Shown here piece by piece: positions 54,216 through 62,035 of a DNA stretch of 64,000 nucleotides. The notes below the pieces were generated by a model. That model was not told the DNA's origin and ran no database searches. It saw only the letters and a program-made list of their open reading frames with translations. Origin of the DNA: an uncultured Christensenellaceae bacterium (GTDB lineage Bacteria; Bacillota; Clostridia; Christensenellales; UBA3700). The translations under genes were made by a program, and so were the position numbers. Numbering within the stretch: the stretch's first letter is position 1; each line of letters starts with the position of its first letter. The stretch is taken from NCBI GenBank assembly GCA_944380355.1, contig CALWHJ010000003.1, positions 1 through 64,000 on the forward strand. Reading direction: 5' to 3'.

Positions 54216-54473
54216 TTAGTCTATCATATACATTGCAAAATTCATTTCACCGTGTATGTCGCCAAATCTGTGTTTCCATTTTTCCATTACTTCTTTGCCG
54301 TAATCGTTAAGCTCTCCGTATTCGTCAAGCATACTGTAAAAATCAGAGACTTCTACCCACCTGTCTATTGATTTTTTAGTTACGCCGTACTGCTCAAATA
54401 TTTTACGAAGATTTGATTGCGCCTTTTCAAAAGGAATTTTCAGTCTTTCACTTATAATGTCCTTATTATACAT
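54216..54473 (-). CDS. Small hypothetical protein, 85 aa
   Basis: I do not recognise this protein. It is 85 residues, predicted all-helical, and has neither a membrane segment nor a signal peptide. Positive and negative charges are mixed, with aromatic residues in the C-terminal half (FYSMLDEYGELNDYG). A strong AGGAGGGG ribosome binding site precedes the ATG. It is the last of four small genes on the minus strand between tracrRNA and the structured RNA candidates. The gap to the previous gene is 72 bases. Confidence 0.65.
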   Translation of the reverse strand: MYNKDIISERLKIPFEKAQSNLRKIFEQYGVTKKSIDRWVEVSDFYSMLDEYGELNDYGKEVMEKWKHRFGDIHGEMNFAMYMID

Positions 54474-54545
54474 CTATTGCCCCTCCTTTATATTTCACTA
54501 AATTTAGAACTTATTGAGTTGTTTTTGACTTTTTATAATCCAACA

Positions 54546-54794
54546 TCAGAATTTTAATCTGGATTCTAACTTTTCTTCGTCAAATACGAGTCCTACAACT
54601 TCTGTATAAAATTCTTGTTCTTCGATTTTCTTTTTTGCTAAATCAGTCATATAAGCAAGTGCCTTATCCTTATCATTGCAACAACAAATAGAATGCAAAG
54701 TTTCTTCTATTACGAAATCGGAATAATTTGTCATTTTACATATCTCTGTAAATTTGTCTGCTTTGTTTCCCAAAATTTCTTTTATAGTCGCCAT
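54546..54794 (-). CDS. Small hypothetical protein, 82 aa, paralogue of the 55059-55358 product
   Basis: The function is unknown. The 82-residue product is helical and soluble, with a CCC cluster (HSICCCNDKDKAL). Its second half aligns with the protein encoded at 55059-55358: both have a hydrophobic residue plus Glu, then DK.KAL.Y..D.A, then E.EF...V..L..DE, and end R.KF. The two are therefore paralogues from a local duplication. An AGAGGA ribosome binding site precedes the ATG. It lies 26 bases after the previous small gene. Confidence 0.7.
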   Translation of the reverse strand: MATIKEILGNKADKFTEICKMTNYSDFVIEETLHSICCCNDKDKALAYMTDLAKKKIEEQEFYTEVVGLVFDEEKLESRLKF

Positions 54795-54820
54795 ATTATC
54801 CTCTTCTGTGGAACAGTTTT

Positions 54821-55039
54821 TTAGAAGTCTAATGACATAGCGTAAGCCTTACCACTTGGCGATACTTGGTCCTTTCCGCTTCTTAAACTAACTCTTACCC
54901 CTATCCAATAACTTTCTTCTATTTCTTTCTCGTGTTCTTTGAGATATTGGTCTACCTCTTCTTTGGGATAAGCCCTACAATCTCTTCTGAAAGATTTCTC
55001 TACCGCCTCTTTATACTCTTTAAGTGTCATTATTTCCAT
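54821..55039 (-). CDS. Small hypothetical protein, 72 aa
   Basis: The start at 55039 has GGAGG six bases upstream; a longer frame from 55114 would overlap the previous gene and has no such site. The 72-residue product is strongly charged in its first 45 residues (LKEYKEAVEKSFRRDCRAYP, then a Lys/Glu-rich helix). A short segment follows (YWIGVRVSLRSG). I see no known domain. It is third from last in the four-gene cluster. Confidence 0.6.
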   Translation of the reverse strand: MEIMTLKEYKEAVEKSFRRDCRAYPKEEVDQYLKEHEKEIEESYWIGVRVSLRSGKDQVSPSGKAYAMSLDF

Positions 55040-55058
55040 ATCATACCTCCGTGTCTTG

Positions 55059-55358
55059 CTACTCTTCGTCAAGCGGTTTGGATACTTGGACCAGTTCTGC
55101 CACTCCGCCGTCACCGAACTTAAATCTCATACGTTCAGTCTTCTCGTCCATTGTCAAATCCATTACCGCACCGAAAAATTCGGATTCACTTACTCCTCTC
55201 CTTGCAAAGTCAAGAAGATAATCCAGTGCGGCTTCTTTATCTTTCTGAATACTTATATCTATTGCCGCTTTCTCTACTATATCCCGACTATAACCTGCTC
55301 TTTTTGCAAGTCTTCCTAATTCTCCAAGTTTATTTTTGTAATCCTCACTTACCCTCAT
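55059..55358 (-). CDS. Small hypothetical protein, 99 aa, first gene of the small-ORF cluster
   Basis: The function is unknown. The 99-residue product is helical, with a basic N-terminus (KNKLGELGRLAKRAGYSRD). A middle part shared with the 82-residue paralogue follows (QKDKEAALDYLLDFARRG, SESEFFGAVMDL), and the tail is acidic. The GGAG before the ATG is only one base away, which is unusually close and may mean weak or regulated translation. The promoter 53 bases upstream is a copy of the tracrRNA promoter region. Confidence 0.65.
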   Translation of the reverse strand: MRVSEDYKNKLGELGRLAKRAGYSRDIVEKAAIDISIQKDKEAALDYLLDFARRGVSESEFFGAVMDLTMDEKTERMRFKFGDGGVAELVQVSKPLDEE

Positions 55359-55392
55359 ACTCCGTATTCTTTTTATCTGTATCGCATATACG

Positions 55393-55528
55393 TTTGGTTA
55401 TCTCAACTATAAAGTAGCACATAACTTTTGCCGCGTCAATATCGCCCTAAGCATAAAATGCACGATTTTTTGTAAAATTTTGCGTTTTTAGAATAATAGA
55501 TGCTAATTGTCCAAAATATTGTACATGT
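55393..55528 (-). repeat. Duplicated regulatory segment, copy 2 (small-ORF side)
   Basis: This segment aligns gap-free with 53970-54105. It shares CACATAACTTTTG (55418-55430), GTCAATATC (55435-55443) and the 20-mer starting GTCCAAAATATTG (55509-55528). The distance between the 13-mer and the 20-mer is 91 bp in both copies. Weaker similarity continues into the region that corresponds to the tracrRNA 5' end and anti-repeat. Confidence 0.85.
55411..55439 (-). promoter_or_regulatory. Promoter of the small-ORF cluster (copy of the tracrRNA promoter)
   Basis: TTGACG (55434-55439) and TACTTT (55411-55416) are 17 bp apart. Both sit exactly 1423 bp from the equivalent boxes of the tracrRNA promoter. 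The start would be near 55404, giving a leader of about 46 nt. Confidence 0.65.
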
Positions 55529-55652
55529 AGTTTTTTAATCAGCTGTTTTTTAAGCATACAATGATTTTGATTTTAGTTGTAAGCAATAAAAATTTTTTAA
55601 TTTTAAGTCTATATCGTTTGACTATTTAGGCTTTTCACTTTATAATAACTAT

Positions 55653-55803
55653 TAGGTAAACGGCTTTTATGCGCGCTTACACCTGCCGCGCGACTGTCGC
55701 GGAATTGCCCCGAGTGGTTAATCTCGGGGACATTTTAAGAGTTGCTTTAACCTTGATTTATCAAGGCACTAAGCCGGAAGGGCGGAATTGCAACTCTTTT
55801 TTT
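55653..55803 (+). ncRNA. Candidate structured ncRNA 1 (about 150 nt)
   Basis: A promoter (TTGACT 55618-55623, 17 bp, TATAAT 55641-55646) leads to a region with many helices. They include CCGCG/CGCGG, a 7-bp stem CCCCGAG/CTCGGGG (55708-55714 with 55723-55729), and an inner stem CCTTGA/TCAAGG (55751-55766). A 9-bp closing stem AAGAGTTGC/GCAACTCTT (55737-55745 with 55790-55798) runs into seven T residues. CGGCTT (55661-55666) can pair with AAGCCG (55771-55776) as a pseudoknot. No coding frame is visible. The class is not recognised; Rfam families of Clostridia such as raiA RNA are possibilities I cannot test. Confidence 0.75.
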
Positions 55804-55982
55804 ATTGTTGTAAATTACGTTTGACTTTTTTATATCTTAGCTTTATAATATACCAGATAGATGAAATATGAAGTCAAATACTTTCCATCGGCGGCATCTG
55901 CTTTGACAAATCGCTTACGAAGTTCGTCTCTCTTTTTTATACTCACTTGACAGTAAATATTATCTTGTGGTATAATCATATT

Positions 55983-56178
55983 GTTGGAAAGGTTTCGTTC
56001 GCCAAAAGGCTTGAACGGGCGTAAAAACGAATTAAGTTTCGGTTCGCGACCTTTCTATTTCCAACAACTAGAGCGTAGCCGACTATTAAGGCAAGTGTAA
56101 AGATTGCCATGGCAAGCGCAAACATTGGCCACCCGTATGGGGACACGCGGTTTGTTGAAATACAGGCCGCATTTTTTT
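55983..56178 (+). ncRNA. Candidate structured ncRNA 2 (about 196 nt)
   Basis: The promoter is TTGACA (55947-55952), 18 bp, then an extended -10 TGGTATAAT (to 55976). The first domain is closed by GTTGGAAA/TTTCCAAC (55983-55990 with 56058-56065) and contains a GTTC/GAAC hairpin. The second domain has two tandem hairpins of the same form, GGCAAGTGTAAA...TTGCC (56090-56108) and GGCAAGCGCAAA...TTGGCC (56111-56130). A terminator GCGG/CCGC (56147-56170) with seven T residues ends it. No coding frame is credible. It is not a tmRNA, RNase P or SRP RNA by any motif I can see. Confidence 0.75.
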
Positions 56179-56353
56179 ATTAATAATACCTTATAGGTTA
56201 GTGTCGGATTTAATTCTACTGCGCATACAAAAGGCGGTATATGCCGTTTTTTCATTTTGCCATACAGTAATTTGTACGCAAGCGCGACGGCTTCAGACAG
56301 ATTGTATACAATGTCTGATATCTTGACTTCTAAAAAACACAAGCTTTATTAAA

Positions 56354-56431
56354 TTTGCGACGTCGGGGTATTCCGACCAGACATTCTAAGTCTATTCGCA
56401 ACTGGCGGACAACTTCGGTTGTCCGTTTTTT
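56354..56431 (+). ncRNA. Candidate structured ncRNA 3 (about 78 nt, three-way junction)
   Basis: A possible promoter (TTGACT 56323-56328, 17 bp, TTATTA 56346-56351) precedes it, with a perfect 12-bp palindrome ATTGTATACAAT just upstream (56301-56312). The RNA has a closing stem TTGCGA/TCGCAA (56355-56360 with 56396-56401). This encloses two hairpins, GTCGG/CCGAC and AGAC/GTCT. A terminator stem with a UUCG loop (56406-56425) and six T residues follows. It ends before the convergent iolG gene, so it is stand-alone and not a riboswitch for a plus-strand gene. Confidence 0.65.
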
Positions 56432-56442
56432 ATTACAATAAA

Positions 56443-56468
56443 GAGGGAGTTCCTTTCGAAACTCCCTC
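56443..56468 (-). terminator. Terminator of the inositol operon
   Basis: A 9-bp stem (GAGGGAGTT with AACTCCCTC) lies about 50 bases after the iolG stop and is followed by TTTATT on the minus strand. Confidence 0.85.
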
Positions 56469-56519
56469 GGTGAATTATTGCGCCTGCCATAAGGCGGACG
56501 TCTTACTTTGACGAATTGA

Positions 56520-57530
56520 TTAGCAAATCTCGCTGAGTTTTACGGGTCTGCCCTCTTGCAAAGACTTCTTTGCGGCTACGCCTATTACGACTGCCTGCAA
56601 GCCGTCCTCGATGCTGACAGGTACGGGCTTATCGTTGACGATACAGTCTATAAACTGACTGACTTCATTTACGTATGCCTGCATATATCTCTCAAGGAAG
56701 AAGAGTAAAGGCTTTTCTGCCGTTACGCCGTCGGCGTTGGATATTACGGCGTTGGACGCGCTGTCGTTGGCAATTGCCACCTGACCGAGTTCGCCGAAAG
56801 CTTCCGCTCTTTGGTCATAGCCGTAGCTTGCACGTCTGCAATTGTCTATTACTGCAAGTGCGCCGCTCTTGAGACGCATAGTTATCACTGCGGTGTCGAT
56901 GTCGCCCGCCTCGCCGATTGCCTTATCTACCATTACTCCGCCCATAGCGAATACGCTCTCTACCTCTTCGCCGGACAAGTATCTTACCATATCGAAATCG
57001 TGAATGGTCATATCGAGGAATATTCCTCCGCTGACTTTAATATAGGATACGGGAGGAGCTGCGGGGTCTCTGGAGCAAATCTTAAGTACGTTGAGCTTGC
57101 CGATTTTACCAGCTTCTACGGCGTCTCTTACCGCCTTGAAGTTGTGGTCGAAACGACGGTTGAAACCTACCTGATATTTTACCTTGGAATTTTCTAGAGC
57201 CTTCTTGACTTCGAGAATTTTGTCTATATCGTGGTCAACGGGCTTTTCGCAGAATACGTGCTTGCCCGCCTTGATAGCCTCGATGGATATAGGCGCGTGA
57301 GTGTCGGTAGAAGAGCAAATCAGGACAGCGTCGATAGACTTGTCATTAAGTATGTCGTGATAGTCCTTGCTTGTCTTTTCTACGCCCATACCCTTGAGCC
57401 ACTTTTCGGTGTCTTCGTTCATAAAGGGGTCAGCTACGGACTTTACCGTCGCGCCCTTGACGTAACACATAATTGATTCGCAGTGTACCTTGCCGATACG
57501 ACCTGCGCCGATGATACCTATGTTTATCAT
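56520..57530 (-). CDS. iolG: Inositol 2-dehydrogenase IolG (Gfo/Idh/MocA family)
   Basis: This 336-residue enzyme has the N-terminal Rossmann motif GIIGAGRIGKVHCES and the family motif CEKPVDHD, where Lys is catalytic. In the C-terminal domain, GGIFLDMTIHDFDMVRYL supplies the conserved Asp and His. IolG oxidises myo-inositol to scyllo-inosose with NAD, the first step of the pathway. Its place as the last gene of an iolCBDE-mmsA operon supports inositol rather than another sugar as substrate. It lies 106 bases after the mmsA stop. Confidence 0.93.
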   Translation of the reverse strand: MINIGIIGAGRIGKVHCESIMCYVKGATVKSVADPFMNEDTEKWLKGMGVEKTSKDYHDILNDKSIDAVLICSSTDTHAPISIEAIKAGKHVFCEKPVDHDIDKILEVKKALENSKVKYQVGFNRRFDHNFKAVRDAVEAGKIGKLNVLKICSRDPAAPPVSYIKVSGGIFLDMTIHDFDMVRYLSGEEVESVFAMGGVMVDKAIGEAGDIDTAVITMRLKSGALAVIDNCRRASYGYDQRAEAFGELGQVAIANDSASNAVISNADGVTAEKPLLFFLERYMQAYVNEVSQFIDCIVNDKPVPVSIEDGLQAVVIGVAAKKSLQEGRPVKLSEIC

Positions 57531-57636
57531 AATTTACCTCTTATTATACAGTTTTGATTAAATATATTTTGCAGTTTGCTTTGCGCACCGATTGTCGGTA
57601 CGCAAAGATGTGATTGTTTGCTGTTGTCGGTACGCC

Positions 57637-59145
57637 TTAAATCGTACCGTCCCAAGTGGAAACCCTGGTAGACTTAGCTTCGTGCTCGTCAAACCAGTGC
57701 GTGGTAACGGTCTTGCTGTCGGTATAGAACTTGAAGCTGTCTCTTCCCAGGCAGTGCAAATCACCGAAGAAGGAATTCTTGTGACCGGTAAAGGAGAATA
57801 CGCCTACAGGTACGGAAATACCTACGTTTACGCCTACCATACCGCCGTCGGTGTTGCGTACGAATTCTCTTGCGTAATAGCCGTTCTGTGTGTAGATTAC
57901 CGAGCCGTTTGCAAAAGGATTTGCGTTCATAACGGCAAGACCTTCTTCAAAAGTCTTGACTCTCTTGATACAGAGTACGGGTCCGAATATCTCTCTCGTG
58001 CCTACGGTCATTTCGCTTGTTACGTTGTCGAGAATCGTGGGTCCGAGATAGAAGCCCTTTTCATAACCCTTTACAACGGTATTTCTGCCGTCGAGTACGA
58101 GTTTTGCACCCTCGTCGATACCTTTCTGTATCCAGTCGCTTACGCTCTTCTTGTGCTCTGCACTATATACGGGACCGAGCTTGGTCGTCTTATCGTAAGC
58201 GGGTCCGACTTTGATATCCTTGGCAAGTTCTACGAGTTTAGCTACGAGTTTGTCAGCTATACTCTCCTGTACTACCGCTACGGGAAGAGCCATACATCTC
58301 TCGCCCGCACAGCCGTAAGTTGCGTTGATAATGCCTGCGGCGGTTCTGTCGAGCGCGGCGTCTTCGAGTACGAGAGCGTGGTTTTTAGCTTCGCACAAAC
58401 ACTGTACTCTCTTGCCGTACTTGGCTGCCGTTTCGTAAATATATCTTCCTACGGTCGTGGAGCCTACGAAAGTAATACCCACTACCTTGGGATTAGCTAT
58501 AAGTTCCTGAGTATCGTTACGGTCGCAGCTTACGATATTGAGTACGCCGTCGGGAAGTCCCGCTTCTCTGTACAACTCTGCAATTCTCAAAGACGTCATA
58601 GGCGTTGCGCCCGCTACCTTGAGTACGATTGCGTTGCCGCAAGCAATACATACGGGAGCCATCCAGCCCATAGGAATCATTGCGGGGAAGTTGAAAGGCG
58701 CGATGCCTACGAATACGCCCATAGACTCGCGGTAAAGTACCGTATCGTAGCCCGTAGACGCGTCCATAAGGCTTTCGCCCTGCAATAGCGAAGGCATTGA
58801 AAGCGCAAGCTCGGTACCCTCCTTTGCCTTGAGAATATCGCCCTTGCTCTCCTCCCAGTTCTTGCCGTGCTCGGTAGCACAAAGTTCTGTGAGTTCGTCC
58901 ATATGTTCGACAAGCAAATCTCTCAATTTGTAAAGTACCTGTACTCTCTTGATTACGGGTACTCTCGACCATTTCTTGTAAGCTTCTTGCGCATTGTCGA
59001 TAACCTTGCTTACTTCAGCCGTGGTACATCTGGGCATCTGCGCGATTTGTTCGCCCGTAGAAGGATTGAATACGGGATAATATTTATCCGTAGTGGATTG
59101 TACGAATTGGTTGTTCGTAAAATATCCTAGTGTCTTGATTGCCAT
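57637..59145 (-). CDS. mmsA: Methylmalonate-semialdehyde dehydrogenase (CoA-acylating), IolA/MmsA
   Basis: This 502-residue aldehyde dehydrogenase has the catalytic cysteine in GCAGERCMALPVAV and the NAD-binding segment ITFVGSTTVGRYI. The GERCMA form and the lack of the usual general-base Glu are typical of methylmalonate-semialdehyde dehydrogenases. In inositol breakdown it converts malonate semialdehyde to acetyl-CoA and CO2. It lies between iolE (39 bases upstream) and iolG, so IolA is the best reading. Length is normal. Confidence 0.94.
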   Translation of the reverse strand: MAIKTLGYFTNNQFVQSTTDKYYPVFNPSTGEQIAQMPRCTTAEVSKVIDNAQEAYKKWSRVPVIKRVQVLYKLRDLLVEHMDELTELCATEHGKNWEESKGDILKAKEGTELALSMPSLLQGESLMDASTGYDTVLYRESMGVFVGIAPFNFPAMIPMGWMAPVCIACGNAIVLKVAGATPMTSLRIAELYREAGLPDGVLNIVSCDRNDTQELIANPKVVGITFVGSTTVGRYIYETAAKYGKRVQCLCEAKNHALVLEDAALDRTAAGIINATYGCAGERCMALPVAVVQESIADKLVAKLVELAKDIKVGPAYDKTTKLGPVYSAEHKKSVSDWIQKGIDEGAKLVLDGRNTVVKGYEKGFYLGPTILDNVTSEMTVGTREIFGPVLCIKRVKTFEEGLAVMNANPFANGSVIYTQNGYYAREFVRNTDGGMVGVNVGISVPVGVFSFTGHKNSFFGDLHCLGRDSFKFYTDSKTVTTHWFDEHEAKSTRVSTWDGTI

Positions 59146-59184
59146 AATAAATTCTCCTTTATCTGTATATGTGTTGTAATAATT

Positions 59185-60078
59185 TTAAATTTTTGCCGTT
59201 TTTCTTATATACTCTCTCGCCTTGAGCGCGTATTCCAAAGGATTTGCCTTGGCGGGGTCTTGCTCTGCCTCGACAATCATCCAGCCCTCGTAGCCGCTCT
59301 TGTCAAGCTCGTCGAATACGGGAGCGAAATCTATCGAGCCGTCGCCCGGTACGGTAAACGCGCCCGCTCTCACGCCTTGCAAGAAAGAGAGTTTTTCTTT
59401 CTTTACTTTTTCTACTACCTCGGGACGAATGTCCTTGAGATGCACGTGCGCTATGCGCTTGGCGTACTTCTTTAGTACGGCAAGATAATCCTGTCCGCAA
59501 TAAGCTAGGTGTCCCGTGTCGTACAAAAGCGCGAATTTGTCGGGGTCGGTCATATCCATCATTCTGTCGATTTCCTCGGCAGTCTGCACTACCGTGCCCA
59601 TATGGTGATGATATACGAGCTTTATGCCCATGGAATTGGCTATATCGCCCAGTCTGTTCATTCCCTTGGCAAACTTATCCCATTCCCCGTCATTCATCAC
59701 GTATTTTGCGTCGAATACGGGGGTATTCATTTGCCCCTGTATGCTAAAGCTTTGCTCGGACGCGCCTATTCTCTTCGCGCCCATCGCTTTCAAAAATTCA
59801 CACTGCGCGATGAAGTCCTTTTCTACCTTTTCCATAGGCTGGGTGAGAACGAAAGACGAAAACCATTGGTTTGCTATCTGAAGTCCTCTCATATCGAGCG
59901 CTTTTTTGAGCACTGCGGTATCCTTGGGATATTTGTTGCCGACTTCGCAACCCTCGAAGCCTGCAAGTGCCATTTCGCTCACGCATTGTTCAAAGGTGTT
60001 TTCACTGCCCAAATCGGGCATATCGTCGTTGGTCCACGCTATAGGCGCGATACCCAGTTTGATTTTGTTCTTGTCCAT
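59185..60078 (-). CDS. iolE: Inosose dehydratase IolE
   Basis: This 297-residue TIM-barrel protein belongs to the xylose isomerase-like superfamily. IolE signatures include LGIAPIAWTNDDMPDLG at the N-terminus and LVYHHHMGTVVQT in the middle. LLYDTGHLAY, RIAHVHLKD and GWMIVEAEQDP supply metal-binding residues. It dehydrates scyllo-inosose to a trihydroxycyclohexane-dione. It stands between iolD (18 bases upstream) and mmsA. Confidence 0.95.
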   Translation of the reverse strand: MDKNKIKLGIAPIAWTNDDMPDLGSENTFEQCVSEMALAGFEGCEVGNKYPKDTAVLKKALDMRGLQIANQWFSSFVLTQPMEKVEKDFIAQCEFLKAMGAKRIGASEQSFSIQGQMNTPVFDAKYVMNDGEWDKFAKGMNRLGDIANSMGIKLVYHHHMGTVVQTAEEIDRMMDMTDPDKFALLYDTGHLAYCGQDYLAVLKKYAKRIAHVHLKDIRPEVVEKVKKEKLSFLQGVRAGAFTVPGDGSIDFAPVFDELDKSGYEGWMIVEAEQDPAKANPLEYALKAREYIRKTAKI

Positions 60079-60096
60079 AATTTTCCGCCTTTTATA

Positions 60097-62019
60097 TTAA
60101 TATCTTCTCGCTTTCGCAAGCATATCCTGTTTTGTCTTCAACGCATCTTTCTGCGCGTTGTTTCTGGGGTTTTGCGTAACGCCTATGTTCCACCAGCCGT
60201 CATAGCCGTGCGTCATCGACTTAGGCAATACCTTGATGTCGATAAGTACGGAATTTTCCTGTTTCAAGCTGTCCTCGATAGCAGCTCTCAATTCCTCTTC
60301 GTTGTGAGCCGTATAGGTCGTAAATCCGTAGCCCTTTGCACTCATTGCATAGTCTATATTCATAAACTTACCCTTGCGTATAGGCGCGTTGCCGTTGCGG
60401 TAGCGAAGCTCCGTGCACAAGCTGTCTACGCCCTGTCCCATCTGAAGATTGTTGATACAACCGAAAGACGCGTTGTCGAAGAGCATTACGTTGATTTTAA
60501 GCCCTTCCTGCAATGCCGTAACCATCTCGGTATGCATCATAAGATAGCTGCCGTCGCCTACCATTGCATATACTTCTCTTTCGGGGAAAGCGATTTTACA
60601 GCCGAGGCTGCCTGCTATTTCGTAACCCATACACGAATAGCCGTATTCCATATTGTAGCTGTCTATGCAATCGCTCGTCCACATTCTCTGCAAATCTCCG
60701 GGAAGACTGCCCGACGAGCCGATAACGATAGCGTCATCGGGTATCGTCTCTCTTATGATGCCGATTGCCGTAGTCTGCGCCATTGCGCCGCCGTGTTCCT
60801 TGATAAAGTTCTGCACGACGTCGGGCATATGCTCGTCGATTTCGGGTTTGTAGTCCTTGCCTACGCTGATATGCGTAAGTCTGTCCATCTCCTTAGCCCA
60901 CGCTTTTTTAGCCTTTTCTATTTCGCTCTTGTACGCGGTAACGTATCCGTCGAGTTTTTTGTCCAAAGCTTCTATTCCCGCTTTAGCGTCGCCTACCGCC
61001 TTTACAGCGTCTAGCTTGCCCGCGTGGAAAGAAGACATATTCAAAGTCACTACCTTTTTATCAGCATAAAGCGACTTCGACGCCGTCGTAAAATCCGTAA
61101 ATCTCGTGCCTACGGCTATAATCAAATCGCACGCTTTCGCAAGCGTATTGGCACTGCTGTTGCCCGTAACGCCGAGACCGCCGACATTGAGCGCGTGAGA
61201 TGACTTGATTGCCGTCTTACCTGCCTGCGTTTCGCAGAAAGGTATATTGTGCTTTTCACAAAAAGCCGCTACGCTCTCGCCCGCCTCACTGTATTTCACG
61301 CCGCCGCCGACGATAAGCAAAGGCTTCTTGCTTGCCTTTATAATATCCGCAAGGTCGTTGAGTTCTTCTTCAACGGGTACGGGACGTGTAATTCTGTTGA
61401 CCTTCTTTTTGAAAAAGTCTACGGGATAATCGTAGCACTCGCCCTGTACGTCCTGAGGAAGCGCAAGCGCAACCGCTCCCGTATGTGCAGGGTCGAGCAA
61501 AACTCTCATCGCGTTGATGAGCGCGCTCATAACCTGCTCGGGACGGTTGATTCTGTCAAAATATCTCGTAACCGCCTTGTATGCGTCGTTGGTGGTTATC
61601 ATCGGATTGTAAGTATGCTCTATCTGCTGAAGTACGGGGTCGGGCTGTCTGGTCGCAAACGTGTCGCCGCACAGCAACAGAAGAGGTATGTTGTTTGCCG
61701 TAGCCGTGCCTGCCGCCGTAACCATATTTGCAGAGCCGGGACCTATAGAAGATACGCAGGGCATTATCTTGCGTCTGTTGTTTTGCTTTGCATACGCAGT
61801 AGCCGCCTGCGCCATTCCTTGCTCGTTTTTACCCTGATACACCTTCAGAGAATGTTTACCCATAGACAAAGCTTCGCCTACGCCGAGTACGCAGCCGTGT
61901 CCGAATATAGTGAATACGCCTTCGATAAACTTCTCTTCCTTGCCGTCGAATTCTACGTATTGATTATCCAAAAATCTGACGATTGCCTCGCCAACGCTCA
62001 TTCTTTCCGTCTTTATCAT
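60097..62019 (-). CDS. iolD: Trihydroxycyclohexane-1,2-dione hydrolase IolD (ThDP-dependent)
   Basis: This 640-residue protein has the three-domain plan of thiamine-diphosphate enzymes. The catalytic Glu is in the N-terminal domain (GHGCVLGVGEAL region), and a central domain (LLIVGGGVKYSEAG) follows. The ThDP/Mg motif is GDGSYLMMHTEM with the closing Asn in MLFDNASFG. IolD opens the ring of the dione to give 5-deoxy-glucuronate. The family is normally near 640 residues, so this is complete. It follows iolB by 16 bases. Confidence 0.95.
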   Translation of the reverse strand: MIKTERMSVGEAIVRFLDNQYVEFDGKEEKFIEGVFTIFGHGCVLGVGEALSMGKHSLKVYQGKNEQGMAQAATAYAKQNNRRKIMPCVSSIGPGSANMVTAAGTATANNIPLLLLCGDTFATRQPDPVLQQIEHTYNPMITTNDAYKAVTRYFDRINRPEQVMSALINAMRVLLDPAHTGAVALALPQDVQGECYDYPVDFFKKKVNRITRPVPVEEELNDLADIIKASKKPLLIVGGGVKYSEAGESVAAFCEKHNIPFCETQAGKTAIKSSHALNVGGLGVTGNSSANTLAKACDLIIAVGTRFTDFTTASKSLYADKKVVTLNMSSFHAGKLDAVKAVGDAKAGIEALDKKLDGYVTAYKSEIEKAKKAWAKEMDRLTHISVGKDYKPEIDEHMPDVVQNFIKEHGGAMAQTTAIGIIRETIPDDAIVIGSSGSLPGDLQRMWTSDCIDSYNMEYGYSCMGYEIAGSLGCKIAFPEREVYAMVGDGSYLMMHTEMVTALQEGLKINVMLFDNASFGCINNLQMGQGVDSLCTELRYRNGNAPIRKGKFMNIDYAMSAKGYGFTTYTAHNEEELRAAIEDSLKQENSVLIDIKVLPKSMTHGYDGWWNIGVTQNPRNNAQKDALKTKQDMLAKARRY

Positions 62020-62035
62020 AAATTGCTCCTTTTGA

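Noticed and set aside
55983-56178. Possible tmRNA, RNase P RNA or 6S RNA
   Set aside because: No tRNA-like ends, no RNase P core motifs, and the 5' and 3' ends do not pair as in 6S RNA.
56055-56342. 95-codon minus-strand frame
   Set aside because: It overlaps two structured RNA candidates on the other strand and has no ribosome binding site or domain.
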